Of a stretch of 64,000 bases of DNA, positions 36,422-46,020 are shown piece by piece. The notes beneath the pieces were generated by a model, which saw only the letters and a program-made list of their open reading frames with translations, had not been told where the DNA came from and made no database searches. How positions within the stretch are numbered: position 1 is the stretch's first letter; each line of letters starts with the position of its first letter. The DNA comes from Mesorhizobium loti R88b (GTDB taxonomy: Bacteria; Pseudomonadota; Alphaproteobacteria; Rhizobiales; Rhizobiaceae), in contig NZ_CP033367.1 in assembly GCF_013170845.1 (NCBI RefSeq), positions 5,891,001 to 5,955,000 on the forward strand. Direction: 5' to 3'. Both the position numbers and the translations under genes were made by a program.

Positions 36422-37879
36422 TCAGGACCAGGGCAGCGAGAATGTCTTCACATTGGTATAGCTCTTCATCGCCTCGATGACGCCTTCCTTGTAGCCATTG
36501 CCCGAATCCTTGATGCCGCCGAAGGGCGACATCTCGATGCGGTAGCCCGGCACTTCCCAGATGTTGACCGTGCCGACCTGAAGGCCGGCAATGTATTTCT
36601 GCATGCGCGGAAACGAGTTGGTGCAGACGCCCGACGACAGGCCGAAGGCGGTCGAATTGGACAGTGCGATCAGCGCCTCGTCATCGTCCGGCGCACGCAC
36701 GATCGGGATGATCGGCCCAAATGTCTCTTCCATCACCAGTTCGGAAGTATGCGGCACGCGGTCGACGACGATTGGCGGCAGCAGCGCACCCTGGCGGCCG
36801 GGATTGTAGAGGATGTCGGCGCCCTGCTCGGCGGCCATGTGAACGCGGGCTTCGAAGAGTGCTGCCGCCTTCTCGTGCACGACGGTGCCGAGGTCGGTCG
36901 AGCGGTCCATCGGATCACCGAAACGGATTTTTTTTGCCCGCTCCAGCACCATCGGCACGAAACGGTCGGCCACGCTTTCCTGGACAAGGATGCGCTTGAC
37001 CGCGGTGCAGCGTTGGCCGGAGTTTTTCGTCGCTCCGGCCACTGCCAGGTCCGCCGCCTTCGCCAGATCGTCGTCCGACAAATCATTGAGGATGATCAGC
37101 GGATCGTTGCCGCCAAGTTCCAGCACCTGACGCTTGTAGCCGGCGGTGCGGGCGATCATCTTGCCGACCGGTACGCCGCCGGTGAAGGTGATCAGGTCGA
37201 TATTCTCGTTGGTGATCATCTCGTTGCCGATATCGGCCGGCCAGCCCGTCACCACCGACAGCATTTCCGGCGGCAGGCCGGCTTCGTAGAGAATGTCGGC
37301 CAAAAGCAGCGCCGTCATCGGCGTCAGTTCGGTCGGCTTGACCACCACGCAATTGTTGGTGGCGATCGCCGGCGCCACCTTGTGCGAGACCATGTTGAGC
37401 GGATGGTTGAACGGGGTGATCGCCGAGATCGCCTTCAGTGGCTCGCGCGTGGTGAAGATCTTACGAGCCTTGCCGTGCGGGGTGAGATCGCAGGAAAATA
37501 TCTGGCCGTCATCCTGGATGCACATCTGCGCCGACAGCGTGAACACATCATAGGCGCGGCCGACTTCATAGAGCGAGTCGGCCTTGGAGATGCCGAGTTC
37601 CAACGTGATGAGATCGGAGATTTCCTCGCGGCGCGACGCCAGTGCTTCAGCCGTGCGAAACAGGATCTGCTGGCGCTCGTAGCGCGTCAGCTTCGACTTG
37701 TAGCCGGCGGCGATCTCGAAGGCTTGGCGCGCATGCTCGGCGCGGCCGGCCGGAACGGTGCCGATAACAGTGTCGTTCCAGGGGTAGCGCACCTCGACGA
37801 CGCCATCGGCATCGACTTTCCTGCCGGCAATGCGCATCGGCTCGTGGCGAACTTTGATGGCAGGGTCAAGCTTGGTCAT
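36422..37879 (-). CDS. phnY: Phosphonoacetaldehyde dehydrogenase
   Basis: 485 residues, aldehyde dehydrogenase superfamily. The nucleophile is C291 in [11 protein letters not shown], the same number as in the S. meliloti enzyme; the general base Glu is in LELGGNDPL. It oxidises phosphonoacetaldehyde to phosphonoacetate with NAD. It follows phnA after a RIME-like repeat of about 230 bases and precedes pbfA by 70 bases. Confidence 0.88.
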   Translation of the reverse strand: MTKLDPAIKVRHEPMRIAGRKVDADGVVEVRYPWNDTVIGTVPAGRAEHARQAFEIAAGYKSKLTRYERQQILFRTAEALASRREEISDLITLELGISKADSLYEVGRAYDVFTLSAQMCIQDDGQIFSCDLTPHGKARKIFTTREPLKAISAITPFNHPLNMVSHKVAPAIATNNCVVVKPTELTPMTALLLADILYEAGLPPEMLSVVTGWPADIGNEMITNENIDLITFTGGVPVGKMIARTAGYKRQVLELGGNDPLIILNDLSDDDLAKAADLAVAGATKNSGQRCTAVKRILVQESVADRFVPMVLERAKKIRFGDPMDRSTDLGTVVHEKAAALFEARVHMAAEQGADILYNPGRQGALLPPIVVDRVPHTSELVMEETFGPIIPIVRAPDDDEALIALSNSTAFGLSSGVCTNSFPRMQKYIAGLQVGTVNIWEVPGYRIEMSPFGGIKDSGNGYKEGVIEAMKSYTNVKTFSLPWS

Positions 37880-38111
37880 GTGAGTCTTCCCGGTGCTCAG
37901 TGAGCCACATTGATCTTCTATCGGCTAGGCCATCGCGCCTCGGCAATGGCTTCCCCCACTTCTCCCCCTCCGGAGGGAGGAAAGGGAGCCAAGTCTGGCG
38001 AGCTCAGCGCCCTTCCTCTCCCCCCGTCGATCGGGGGAGAGGTGGCCCGAAGGGCCGGAGTGGGGGTCGACCAGTGCCATCAAGGACGGCTACCGCCACT
38101 CAACTCACCCA
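37880..38111. repeat. RIME-like palindromic intergenic element between phnA and phnY
   Basis: Nested inverted repeats: CCCCCACT (37953-37960) with AGTGGGGG (38059-38066), and CCTCTCCCCC (38015-38024) with GGGGGAGAGG (38033-38042). The middle has GGCCCGAAGGGCC. The layout matches rhizobial intergenic mosaic elements of about 100-130 bases. No coding signal was found in this gap. Confidence 0.75.
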
Positions 38112-39368
38112 TCACGCCAACGCCGCCGCCATCGTCGCGTAATAGAACGCGTCGAAATTGCGCAGCGTCGGTTCGTTGGGCAATTCCGGCAGCACGCGGT
38201 TGACGATGAACGGCACCTCCTGCTCGGTCAGCCCGCCATGCGAGCGCAGCGGCTCGTTGAGCGCTGCCAGATCATGGCGATGCTCCGAGGTGCCGATCGT
38301 CTTGTTCTCGGTCGAGATCAGCACGATGTCGCCGATGCGGTCGGCCGGCAGTTCGAAGCGCTCGCAGGCCGTCGGGCTGTCGACGACCAGCATGATGCCG
38401 TCGATCTTTGCCAACTGCGCCATGATGCCGGCCTGATCGGCACCATCAGGCAGATAGGCGGTGGCAAACGAGCCGAGCGCGCCGTGGTGAACGACATAAG
38501 GGTCGGTGATCGGCAGGATGACGCGCGCGGCGTCCTTGCCCAGCCACTCATCGAGCAGGTCCTGGACATAGACGACGTCAGGCGAACCGTCCGCCTTGTG
38601 TTTGGGCTTCATGCCATGGTCGGCGGTGACGACGATGGCCGCGCCCAGCGCATCGAGTTCGGTCAGGTACTTGTCGAACATTTCGTAGAAGGCGTTGGCC
38701 TGCGGCACGCCCGGCGCATATTTGTGCTGCACATAGTCGGTGGTGGTCAGATACATGATGTCGGGGCGAAATTCCTTGAGCAGTTGGACGCCGGCGGCAA
38801 AGACGAATTCCGACAGCTCGGCCGAATAGACCTCCGGCACTGGCAGGCCGAAGTGCTTCGAGGCATTGTCGATGCCGTGTTCTGCGACAGTGGTGGTGTC
38901 GGATTTTTCCGCCGAGAAGCACAGTGCACGGCCTTCATCGAAAGCGAGACCCTTGCCGAGCAGCGCGCGCAATTTGTCCTTGGCGGTCACCACGGCAACC
39001 TTGGCGCCGGCATCGTAGAAGGCCTGGAAAATGGTCGGCGCGCGCAGGAAGCGCGGGTCGTTCATCATCACTTCCTTGCCGGTCTCGCGCTCGTAGAGAT
39101 AGTTGCCGCAAATGCCGTGCACTGACGGCGGACGGCCGGTGGCGATCGACAGATTGTTGGGGTTGGTGAAGCTCGGAATGACGGAGTGCGCAAAGCGCAC
39201 CGTACCCTTCTGCTTGATCCTGACCAACGCCGGCATCAGCCCTGCTTTAATCGCTTCGTCGAGATAGGCCGGCTCGCAGCCGTCAAGGCAGATGGCTATG
39301 GCCGGCACGCGCGGCCAGGCGTAGGTGCGGCCGTTGACGGCGACGTTGATGGGAGACATCTGGTTCAT
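38112..39368 (-). CDS. phnA: Phosphonoacetate hydrolase
   Basis: 418 residues, alkaline phosphatase superfamily. The nucleophile is T68 in IPSFTNPNN; zinc ligands appear as D29 (CLDGCEP), the Asp/His of TTDYVQHKYAPG and TADHGM. It cleaves the C-P bond of phosphonoacetate to acetate and phosphate. GAGGA lies eight bases before ATG 39368; a longer frame lies inside phnW. It is 25 bases after the phnW stop. Confidence 0.9.
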   Translation of the reverse strand: MNQMSPINVAVNGRTYAWPRVPAIAICLDGCEPAYLDEAIKAGLMPALVRIKQKGTVRFAHSVIPSFTNPNNLSIATGRPPSVHGICGNYLYERETGKEVMMNDPRFLRAPTIFQAFYDAGAKVAVVTAKDKLRALLGKGLAFDEGRALCFSAEKSDTTTVAEHGIDNASKHFGLPVPEVYSAELSEFVFAAGVQLLKEFRPDIMYLTTTDYVQHKYAPGVPQANAFYEMFDKYLTELDALGAAIVVTADHGMKPKHKADGSPDVVYVQDLLDEWLGKDAARVILPITDPYVVHHGALGSFATAYLPDGADQAGIMAQLAKIDGIMLVVDSPTACERFELPADRIGDIVLISTENKTIGTSEHRHDLAALNEPLRSHGGLTEQEVPFIVNRVLPELPNEPTLRNFDAFYYATMAAALA

Positions 39369-39393
39369 CGAAAAATCCTCGAGATCGGCCGCT

Positions 39394-40596
39394 TCAGGCG
39401 GCGAGTTTGGCGCGCTCGGCGAGTGCGGCTGCGGGTGGAGCGGCGGTGTCGACGCCCATTTCATGAAGCGAGAAAGCCGCCGCCTCGACGACGCGGCGCA
39501 TGACATGTTCGTCCATCTGGCCGATGCAGCCGACGCGGAAACTATCAACGGCGGTCAGTTTGCCAGGGTAGATGATGAAGCCCTTGTCCTTCATCAGCTC
39601 ATAGAAGCGGTCGAAGGCGAAATTGGCATGGGCCGGGTTGAAGAAGGTGACGATGATCGGCGACAGCCAACGATCTCTCAGCAAGGTCTCGAAGCCGAGG
39701 TCGCGCATGCCGGCCACCATCACGTCGCGGTTCCTTGTATAGCGGGCGCCGCGGCCGGCGACGCCGCCTTCGGCCTCATGCTGGCGTAGCGCTTCGAGGA
39801 AGGCGGCAACAACATGTGTCGGCGGCGTGTAGCGCCACTGACCGGTCTTGTTCATGTGCGCCCATTGTGCATGGACATCGAGCGACAGCGAATGGCTGCG
39901 GCCCTTGGCGGCTTCGAGCTCGCTCTTGCGGGCGATGATGAAGCCGAAGCCAGGCACGCCCTCGATGCATTTGTTGGCGGAAGAAACCATCGCCTCGTAG
40001 CGGATCTCGTTGACGTCGAGCGCGACGGCGCCAAAGGCGCTCATCGAATCGACGAGCAGCTTGCGGCCCTTGGCGTGGACGGCCTCGGCAATCTCGGCGA
40101 CCGGGTTGAGGATGCCCGAACTGGTCTCGCAATGGATGGCGATGACATGGGTGATAGCGGGGTCAGCCTCGAGGGCCGCCGCCACCTCGTCGCCACGCGG
40201 CGGCAGATAGTCGCCCTTGTCGATCAGCGTGTAGGCACGGCCGAGATACTGCATGGTCTGCGCGGCGCGCAGGCCATAGGCGCCGTTGGCCAGCACCAGA
40301 ACCTTACCGTCCTTCGGGATGAACGAGCCGAGCATCGCTTCGACACAGAAGGAACCGCTGCCTTGCATCGGCACGCAGTCGAATTCGTCTTTCATGTCGC
40401 CCGTCAGCGCCAGCAGGCGGCGGCGCATGTCAGCGGTCATCCCGCGAAAATCGCCGTCCCATGATCCCCAGTCGCGCAGCATCGCCTGCTTGACAGAATA
40501 GGCCGTGGTCAGTGGACCCGGGGTCAGCAGATAGGGCTCGCCCAGCGCCGGCTTGTCCAATGGCTTTGCTAAGGCAAATTTCGTCTCGGCGAGCAT
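39394..40596 (-). CDS. phnW: 2-aminoethylphosphonate--pyruvate transaminase
   Basis: 400 residues, class V PLP transaminase. The N-terminal LLTPGPLTT and PLP-binding K209 in VSSANKCIEGVPGFGF are diagnostic of PhnW. It converts AEP and pyruvate to phosphonoacetaldehyde and alanine. It is the first gene of the catabolic run phnW-phnA-phnY-pbfA. A motif shared with other AEP promoters lies 60 bases upstream of the ATG. Confidence 0.92.
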   Translation of the reverse strand: MLAETKFALAKPLDKPALGEPYLLTPGPLTTAYSVKQAMLRDWGSWDGDFRGMTADMRRRLLALTGDMKDEFDCVPMQGSGSFCVEAMLGSFIPKDGKVLVLANGAYGLRAAQTMQYLGRAYTLIDKGDYLPPRGDEVAAALEADPAITHVIAIHCETSSGILNPVAEIAEAVHAKGRKLLVDSMSAFGAVALDVNEIRYEAMVSSANKCIEGVPGFGFIIARKSELEAAKGRSHSLSLDVHAQWAHMNKTGQWRYTPPTHVVAAFLEALRQHEAEGGVAGRGARYTRNRDVMVAGMRDLGFETLLRDRWLSPIIVTFFNPAHANFAFDRFYELMKDKGFIIYPGKLTAVDSFRVGCIGQMDEHVMRRVVEAAAFSLHEMGVDTAAPPAAALAERAKLAA

Positions 40597-40655
40597 GGTG
40601 TCCTCCGACAGATCGCTGCTTTTCGATGTTGGTTTACTCTCGGTCCGAACGACAT

Positions 40656-40680
40656 ATTTGTAAAATCGTTATTTCATATC
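40656..40680. promoter_or_regulatory. Putative AEP-responsive LysR box upstream of phnW
   Basis: AT-rich 25-mer beginning ATTTGTAAAATCGTT and ending TTTCATATC. It matches the box at 42514-42538 at 18 of 25 positions, with an identical AAATCGTT core (40663-40670). Confidence 0.55.
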
Positions 40681-40738
40681 GAAGTATCGATTTAGGCGAT
40701 GAACAAGTTTGCCGGCTTCAGGAAGAAATTCCGCCTTG

Positions 40739-42445
40739 TCACGCCACGGCGGAAGCCATCTCGCCTGTCGCCTCAATGCCCCTTGCCAGCCGGCTTTCGA
40801 GCAGATCGCCGCTCTGCGTCAGCAGCGGATAGGCAACCGAGGCCATCAGCGAGTTGATTTCCTTCAATGCCCTCACCGCTTCCAAATGGATGTCGCTGGT
40901 GTCGATGCTTTGCGGCATTCCCGATTGCAGGCGCTTGAGATGGCGGTCATGGCTCATGCGTTCCAGCTTGCGCATCCGCTCCTTCTCGACGACGAGTTGC
41001 CGTGCCGACTCGAGATCGCTCGACACCAACACGTTGAGCGCAAGCTGCATGTTAGCCATGACACGGTTATGAAGCCCGGAGAGTTCGCTCCAGCCGTCGC
41101 GTGAAAAGCGCAGGTTTTTGTCACGCAATTCCTGGGTGAGCACGAGCAGGTTCTTGGCGACGATGTCGCCGGCGCGTTCGAGATTGATCGCGAAGTCGGT
41201 GAGTTCGATGCCGCGCTGGGCCTCGGCCGCGGTCATGCTGCCGCGATTGACCTCGGCAATGTAGAGTTTGATGTCGGTGTGGGCGCGGTTGACCTCGTCA
41301 TCGAGCTTCCGCGCCCGTCGGATCTGCTCGGCGGTGCCGGCATCGAAGAAATCCATCACCGGGCGCAGCATCACTTCGACGACCTCGCCCATGCGCAACA
41401 ACTCGCGCGTCGCGCTGGCCAAGGCGAGTCCCGGCGTGCGCATGACGCTGCGGTCGAGCGCGCTGGCGCGACGCGACATGAGGTCGGTGCCCTCCTCTGC
41501 CTTTGCCGGGGGCTTGTCGGCGATCAGCAAGGTGACCAGCCGCTCCATCAGTCCCGTGAAAGGCAGGCAGCAGACGACCAGTGCGAGATTGAAAGCGAGA
41601 TGCAGATTGACCAGTTGCCGGCCTTCAGTTGCGCCGAACAGAGCCGTGGGAAATGCCACGGCCTGAAGCGCGAACAAGGCGGCGAGTGCCGCTGTGCCAC
41701 GGAAGATCAGGTTGCCGAGCGGAACACGGCGCGCCTCGACAGCCTCGCCACGCGTCAGCCACACGGCAATCAGCGCGCCGCCGCAATTGGCGCCGAGGAT
41801 GAAGAACAGGCCGACCTCTACGGGCAGGACACCTTGCGCAGCAAGTGTGACGAACAGCAGGATTGCTGCGACGCTGGAGTGGATCAGCCATGTGAACAGC
41901 GCGGCAGCCGCAAACGCCGTGAAATAGTCGGCGCGCAAATAGGAAATCACCAGGGGCAGCAAATTGCTCTGCCGCATCGGCGCGGTCGCCTCGCCGATCA
42001 TGTGCAGCGACAACAGGACAAAGGCGATGCCCATCAGGATGCGCCCGCCTTGCTTGATGCCGCGTGCCTCGAACTTCAGGAACATCGCGCCGCCGACCAG
42101 GATCAGCAGCGGCACCAGCCAGCTGAGGTCGAACGATAGCACCTGTACGACCAGTGCTGAACCAAGGTCGGCGCCAAGCAGGATCGACAGCCCTGATGAC
42201 ACCGAAACCATGCCACTGGCGGCAAAGCCGGCCGCCAGGATGGCGACGGCGGTGGAGCTTTGCAGCAGCACGGCAAGCACGGTGCCGACGCCCGCCGAGC
42301 TGATCCGGGCGCCCCGGGCCTGTCTCAGCGCATCGCGCAGTGCGGGGCCGCAGGCGCGCTCCACTCCGGTGCGCACCATGCGCACCGCCCAGAGCAGCAG
42401 CATGACGGCACCCGCCAGATGCAGCAGGATGATGGAAAATTGCAT
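40739..42445 (-). CDS. Na/Pi cotransporter family protein with PhoU-like C-terminal domain
   Basis: 568 residues. The N-terminal half is membrane-embedded with two inverted repeats; the QSSTA motif is in VLLQSSTAVAILAAGF and a second SS motif in LIHSSVAAILLF. Residues from about 340 form a PhoU-like helical domain. Relatives (YjbB/NptA type) move phosphate with sodium, some outward. It lies upstream of phnW on the same strand, and C-P cleavage releases phosphate, so export of surplus phosphate is a sensible role. The ATG at 42445 has GGAGG seven bases upstream; a GTG two codons earlier is less likely. Confidence 0.85.
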   Translation of the reverse strand: MQFSIILLHLAGAVMLLLWAVRMVRTGVERACGPALRDALRQARGARISSAGVGTVLAVLLQSSTAVAILAAGFAASGMVSVSSGLSILLGADLGSALVVQVLSFDLSWLVPLLILVGGAMFLKFEARGIKQGGRILMGIAFVLLSLHMIGEATAPMRQSNLLPLVISYLRADYFTAFAAAALFTWLIHSSVAAILLFVTLAAQGVLPVEVGLFFILGANCGGALIAVWLTRGEAVEARRVPLGNLIFRGTAALAALFALQAVAFPTALFGATEGRQLVNLHLAFNLALVVCCLPFTGLMERLVTLLIADKPPAKAEEGTDLMSRRASALDRSVMRTPGLALASATRELLRMGEVVEVMLRPVMDFFDAGTAEQIRRARKLDDEVNRAHTDIKLYIAEVNRGSMTAAEAQRGIELTDFAINLERAGDIVAKNLLVLTQELRDKNLRFSRDGWSELSGLHNRVMANMQLALNVLVSSDLESARQLVVEKERMRKLERMSHDRHLKRLQSGMPQSIDTSDIHLEAVRALKEINSLMASVAYPLLTQSGDLLESRLARGIEATGEMASAVA

Positions 42446-42513
42446 GGCCACGCCTCCGATGCCAACGGCCGGCAGGGACGTCGACCCACCCTAAGGCTGA
42501 TGGCCGATCGAAC

Positions 42514-42538
42514 ATAAGTCAAATCGTTCGTTTCTATC
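42514..42538. promoter_or_regulatory. Putative LysR box between Na/Pi cotransporter and AEP regulator genes
   Basis: AT-rich 25-mer beginning ATAAGTCAAATCGTT and ending GTTTCTATC, 69 bases from the cotransporter start and 62 bases from the regulator start. The related sequences lie upstream of phnW and phnS. This is where an autoregulating LysR protein would bind. Confidence 0.55.
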
Positions 42539-42599
42539 TTTTAGTTAGCACACCTTATGATAGACTGCGGACGATATCAGGATCTTGGAGGCACACAAG

Positions 42600-43469
42600 A
42601 TGCGCTACGTTCAGCTGCGGGCCTTTCACCAGGTGGCCATCTCTGGCGGGTTTTCGCGGGCCGCCGAAGCGCTGTTCCTGACCCAACCGGCCATATCGGA
42701 CCAGGTGCGCAAGCTTGAGGAAGAGTATGACGTGCTGCTGTTCAACCGGAACAAGAAGCAGGTCACGCTGACCCATTCCGGCCAGAAACTGCTCGAGATT
42801 ACCCACCGCATGTTCGATACCGAGCAGCAAGCGCTCGAGCTTCTGACGGAGTCGCGCGCGCTGCGTTCCGGCACGCTGCGCATCGTCGCCGATGCCGCGC
42901 ATCATCTGCTGCACATCCTCGGCAGTTTCCGGGCCCGCTATCCCGGTGTCCAGGTTTCGGTGCGCGCCGGCAACACCGAGACGGTGATCAGCAGCCTCTA
43001 CAGCTACGATGCCGATATCGGCGTGCTGGGCGAGATACCGACCGGGCGTGATTTCGAGGTGCTGAAGTTGAACTCCACCCCGATCATCGCCTTCACCTCC
43101 ATCGACCATCCGCTGTCGGGCAAGAAGTCGCTGACGCTTAAGCAGCTTGCGCAGGAATCGCTCGTCATGCGCGAGCGCGGCTCGAAGACACGCCAGAAGC
43201 TGGAGGACCTGGCCGCCGCTTCAAAGGTCGAACTGAGGCCGGTGATCGAGGCCGAGGGCCGCGAAGCGGTCCGCGAGATCGTCGCCTCGGGCGCCGGCAT
43301 CGGCTTTGTCTCGGCGGCCGAGTTCGGCCAGGATTCGCGCCTGGTGCCGATCACCATCGACGCGCCTGAAACCTTGATGGACGAAGCGCTGATCTGCCTG
43401 CGCGAACGCAGCGGCGGCAAGCTGGTGCGTGCCTTCCTCGACATGGCAAGATCGATGTCCGTGGATTAG
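42600..43469 (+). CDS. LysR family regulator of 2-aminoethylphosphonate catabolism
   Basis: 289 residues. The winged helix-turn-helix is MRYVQLRAFHQVAISGGFSR, then LTQPAISDQVRKLEEEY; the rest is a LysR effector domain. It belongs by context to the LysR proteins associated with AEP clusters. GGAGG lies eight bases before ATG 42600. Its TAG stop overlaps the TAA of the convergent flavoprotein gene (TTAG at 43466-43469). Confidence 0.85.
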   Translation: MRYVQLRAFHQVAISGGFSRAAEALFLTQPAISDQVRKLEEEYDVLLFNRNKKQVTLTHSGQKLLEITHRMFDTEQQALELLTESRALRSGTLRIVADAAHHLLHILGSFRARYPGVQVSVRAGNTETVISSLYSYDADIGVLGEIPTGRDFEVLKLNSTPIIAFTSIDHPLSGKKSLTLKQLAQESLVMRERGSKTRQKLEDLAAASKVELRPVIEAEGREAVREIVASGAGIGFVSAAEFGQDSRLVPITIDAPETLMDEALICLRERSGGKLVRAFLDMARSMSVD

Positions 43470-45943
43470 GCCGCCGCCCTCACCTCCACCACATCCGCCT
43501 TCACTCGCTCCGATTTCGGATCGTAGGGGCTGCGCAGATGCACTGTCGCGGCGTGGCGAACGCCGGCGAGGTCGATCTCGAAACGGCCGCCAGTGAGAAA
43601 CGCCGCGTCAACACCAGCCTCGTTTTCGATCAGCCCGAGCGCCACCGAGCGGCCAAGCGTGTGGCCGTAGGCAGCCGAACGCACTTCGCCCACCGGCTTG
43701 CCGTCACGCAGGATCAGTTCTCCGCCCCACAGCATCGGTTCGGCATCGTCGAGCGTGAACAGCACGACGCGCTTTGCCGCCGCCGCCGATGGCTTTGCCT
43801 TGACCAGCGCATCGTGGCCGATGAAGCCGTCCGGCTTGTCCATGGCCACGGCAAAGCCAAGCCCGGCCTGCCAGGGGTCGATATCGGGCGTGAGCTCGCG
43901 GCCCCAGGCGCGAAAACCCTTTTCGATGCGCAAGGCATCGAGCGCGTAGTAGCCGGCGTCGGTCAGACCGAATTCACGGCCGGCGTCATGCAGCGCTTCG
44001 TAAACACCCACCGCGAATTCGGTCGGCACGATCAGCTCCCAGCCGAGCTCGCCGACATAGGTCATGCGGTTGGCATAGGCGGTTGCATAGCCGATATCGA
44101 TCTCGCGGATGGTCGCGAAGGGGAAGCCGGCGTTGGAAAGATCCGCCGAGGACAGTTTGCCTAAGAGATCGCGCGAACGCGGCCCCATCAGAGCCAGAAC
44201 CGCATAGGACGAGGTGACGTCGGTGAGGATGGCGTGGGCATCGGCCGGGATATTCTTCACGATCCAGTCGGCATCATGAACCGCTTGCGCGGAGCCGGTT
44301 ACGATGAGGAATTTTTCCGCTCCAAGCCGCATCACGGTGAGATCGCTTTCATAGCCGCCACGCGGGTTGAGCACACCTGTGTAGACCGAGGTGCCGACCG
44401 GCACATCGACATTGCCCGCGCAGATCCGGTTGAGCACGGCGCAGGCGTCGCGGCCCTGGACAAGAAGTTTTGCGAAGGAGGTCTGGTCGAAGATGGCGAC
44501 GGCTTCACGCGTCGCCTTCATTTCGCGCCTGACTGCCTCGTGCCAGTTCTGGCGGCCGAAGGCGTAGTCGTTCTCCGCCTTCTCGCCCGGTTCGGCAAAC
44601 CAGTTGGCTCGCTCCCAGCCCATTTTTGAACCAGAGCAGGCACCCTTGGCGGCAAGCCGGTCGTAGAGCGGCGAGCGGCGGAACGGCCGTGCGGTATCCA
44701 GTTCGCGGTTCGGCCATGGCATGGCGTAGTGCAGGCCGAGCGTCTCTTTCACGCGATCATGCAGCCAGCGCGGATTGTTGTTGAAAGAGGCGAAACGCCT
44801 GATGTCGACCGGCCACAGATCCATGGTCGGCGCGCTGTTGACGATCCATTCGGCCAGCGCCCTGCCCGCGCCGCCGGCGCTGGCGATACCCATCGAGTTG
44901 AAGCCGGCGCCGACATAGAAATTCTTCAGCTCCGGCGCCTCGCCGAGGATGAAGTTGTTGTCCGGGGTGAAGCTCTCGGGACCATTGTAGAATTTCTTGA
45001 CCTCGGCCTCAGCCAGCTGCGGCACGCGGACAAGCGCGTTCTCCATCAGGATCTCGAACTGATCCCAATCGTCGGGCAGCAGCGCGAATTCGAAATTCTC
45101 GGGAATGCCATTCATGCCCCACGGCTTGGCATGCGGCTCAAAGCCGCCCATGACCAGGCCACCGACCTCTTCCTTGAAATAGACGAAGCCGTCGGGGTCG
45201 CGCATGACGGGGAGGTCCGGATGCACGCCCTCGATCCTGCCGGTGACGATGTACATGTGCTCGGCCGAGTGCAGCGGCACCGACACGCCGCACATCAGTC
45301 CGACCTTGCGCGCCCACTGGCCGGCGCAGTTGACGACGATCTCGGCTGATATGTCGCCCCGGTCCGTCTCGACACCGCAGGCGACACCGTTTTTGACCGT
45401 GATGCCGGTGACCTTGACCCGCTCGAATATTTTCGCGCCGCCATTGCGCGCACCCTTGGCCAGAGATTGTGTGAGGTCGGTCGGATTGGCCTTGCCGTCA
45501 CCCGGCAGCCAGACGGCGCCGACCAGATCGTCCGTCGCCATCACCGGCCACAGATCGCCGGCTTCCTTTGCCGAGATGACGTCGATCTCCACCCCTTGAG
45601 CACGCGCCGACGCAGCCGTGCGCTTCAGCACGGTCATGCGGTCTACGGCGCGCGCCACCGACAGCGAGCCGCAATTCTTCCAGCCCGTGGCAAGGCCGGT
45701 TTCGGCCTCCAACTCGCCGTAGAGCTGCGTCGAATATTTGATCAGGCTGGTCATGTTGGAATGGCTGCGCAGTTGCCCGACAAGGCCGGCGGCGTGCCAG
45801 GTGGTGCCGCCACTGAGCTGTCCCTGCTCGAGCAGCACGACATCGGTCCAACCGAGCTTGGTCAGGTGATAGGCGACCGAACAGCCGATGATGCCGCCGC
45901 CAACAATGACAACACGTGCTTGGGTGGGAAATTCATGTGCCAT
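43466..45943 (-). CDS. Dimethylglycine dehydrogenase-like FAD enzyme with GcvT domain
   Basis: 825 residues. The FAD motif VVIVGGGIIGCSVAYHL is at residues 11-27. H50 in GGTTWHAAGL matches the His that binds FAD covalently in dimethylglycine dehydrogenase. A DAO domain, an FAO middle domain and a tetrahydrofolate-binding GcvT domain (FDQTSFAKLLVQG onward, then YVGELGWELIVP) follow. It should demethylate an N-methylated amine and pass the methyl to tetrahydrofolate. The substrate is unknown; dimethylglycine, sarcosine or an N-methylated relative are candidates. A DeoR regulator gene lies 77 bases upstream on the same strand. Confidence 0.87.
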   Translation of the reverse strand: MAHEFPTQARVVIVGGGIIGCSVAYHLTKLGWTDVVLLEQGQLSGGTTWHAAGLVGQLRSHSNMTSLIKYSTQLYGELEAETGLATGWKNCGSLSVARAVDRMTVLKRTAASARAQGVEIDVISAKEAGDLWPVMATDDLVGAVWLPGDGKANPTDLTQSLAKGARNGGAKIFERVKVTGITVKNGVACGVETDRGDISAEIVVNCAGQWARKVGLMCGVSVPLHSAEHMYIVTGRIEGVHPDLPVMRDPDGFVYFKEEVGGLVMGGFEPHAKPWGMNGIPENFEFALLPDDWDQFEILMENALVRVPQLAEAEVKKFYNGPESFTPDNNFILGEAPELKNFYVGAGFNSMGIASAGGAGRALAEWIVNSAPTMDLWPVDIRRFASFNNNPRWLHDRVKETLGLHYAMPWPNRELDTARPFRRSPLYDRLAAKGACSGSKMGWERANWFAEPGEKAENDYAFGRQNWHEAVRREMKATREAVAIFDQTSFAKLLVQGRDACAVLNRICAGNVDVPVGTSVYTGVLNPRGGYESDLTVMRLGAEKFLIVTGSAQAVHDADWIVKNIPADAHAILTDVTSSYAVLALMGPRSRDLLGKLSSADLSNAGFPFATIREIDIGYATAYANRMTYVGELGWELIVPTEFAVGVYEALHDAGREFGLTDAGYYALDALRIEKGFRAWGRELTPDIDPWQAGLGFAVAMDKPDGFIGHDALVKAKPSAAAAKRVVLFTLDDAEPMLWGGELILRDGKPVGEVRSAAYGHTLGRSVALGLIENEAGVDAAFLTGGRFEIDLAGVRHAATVHLRSPYDPKSERVKADVVEVRAAA

Positions 45944-46020
45944 GAGTGGTCCGCCATGTTGAAGGGATGGCGAACACTACCACAGGAAAGCCAAATATCA
46001 ACTCAAAAAGTCACAAAATA

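Noticed and set aside
36116..37903. 595-codon open frame on the plus strand
   Set aside because: Antisense to phnY and the start of pbfA, both of which show conserved active sites.
37945..38070. Repeated CTCCCC blocks considered as a CRISPR array or IS end
   Set aside because: No regular repeat-spacer unit, no transposase; the nested inverted repeats fit RIME-like elements.
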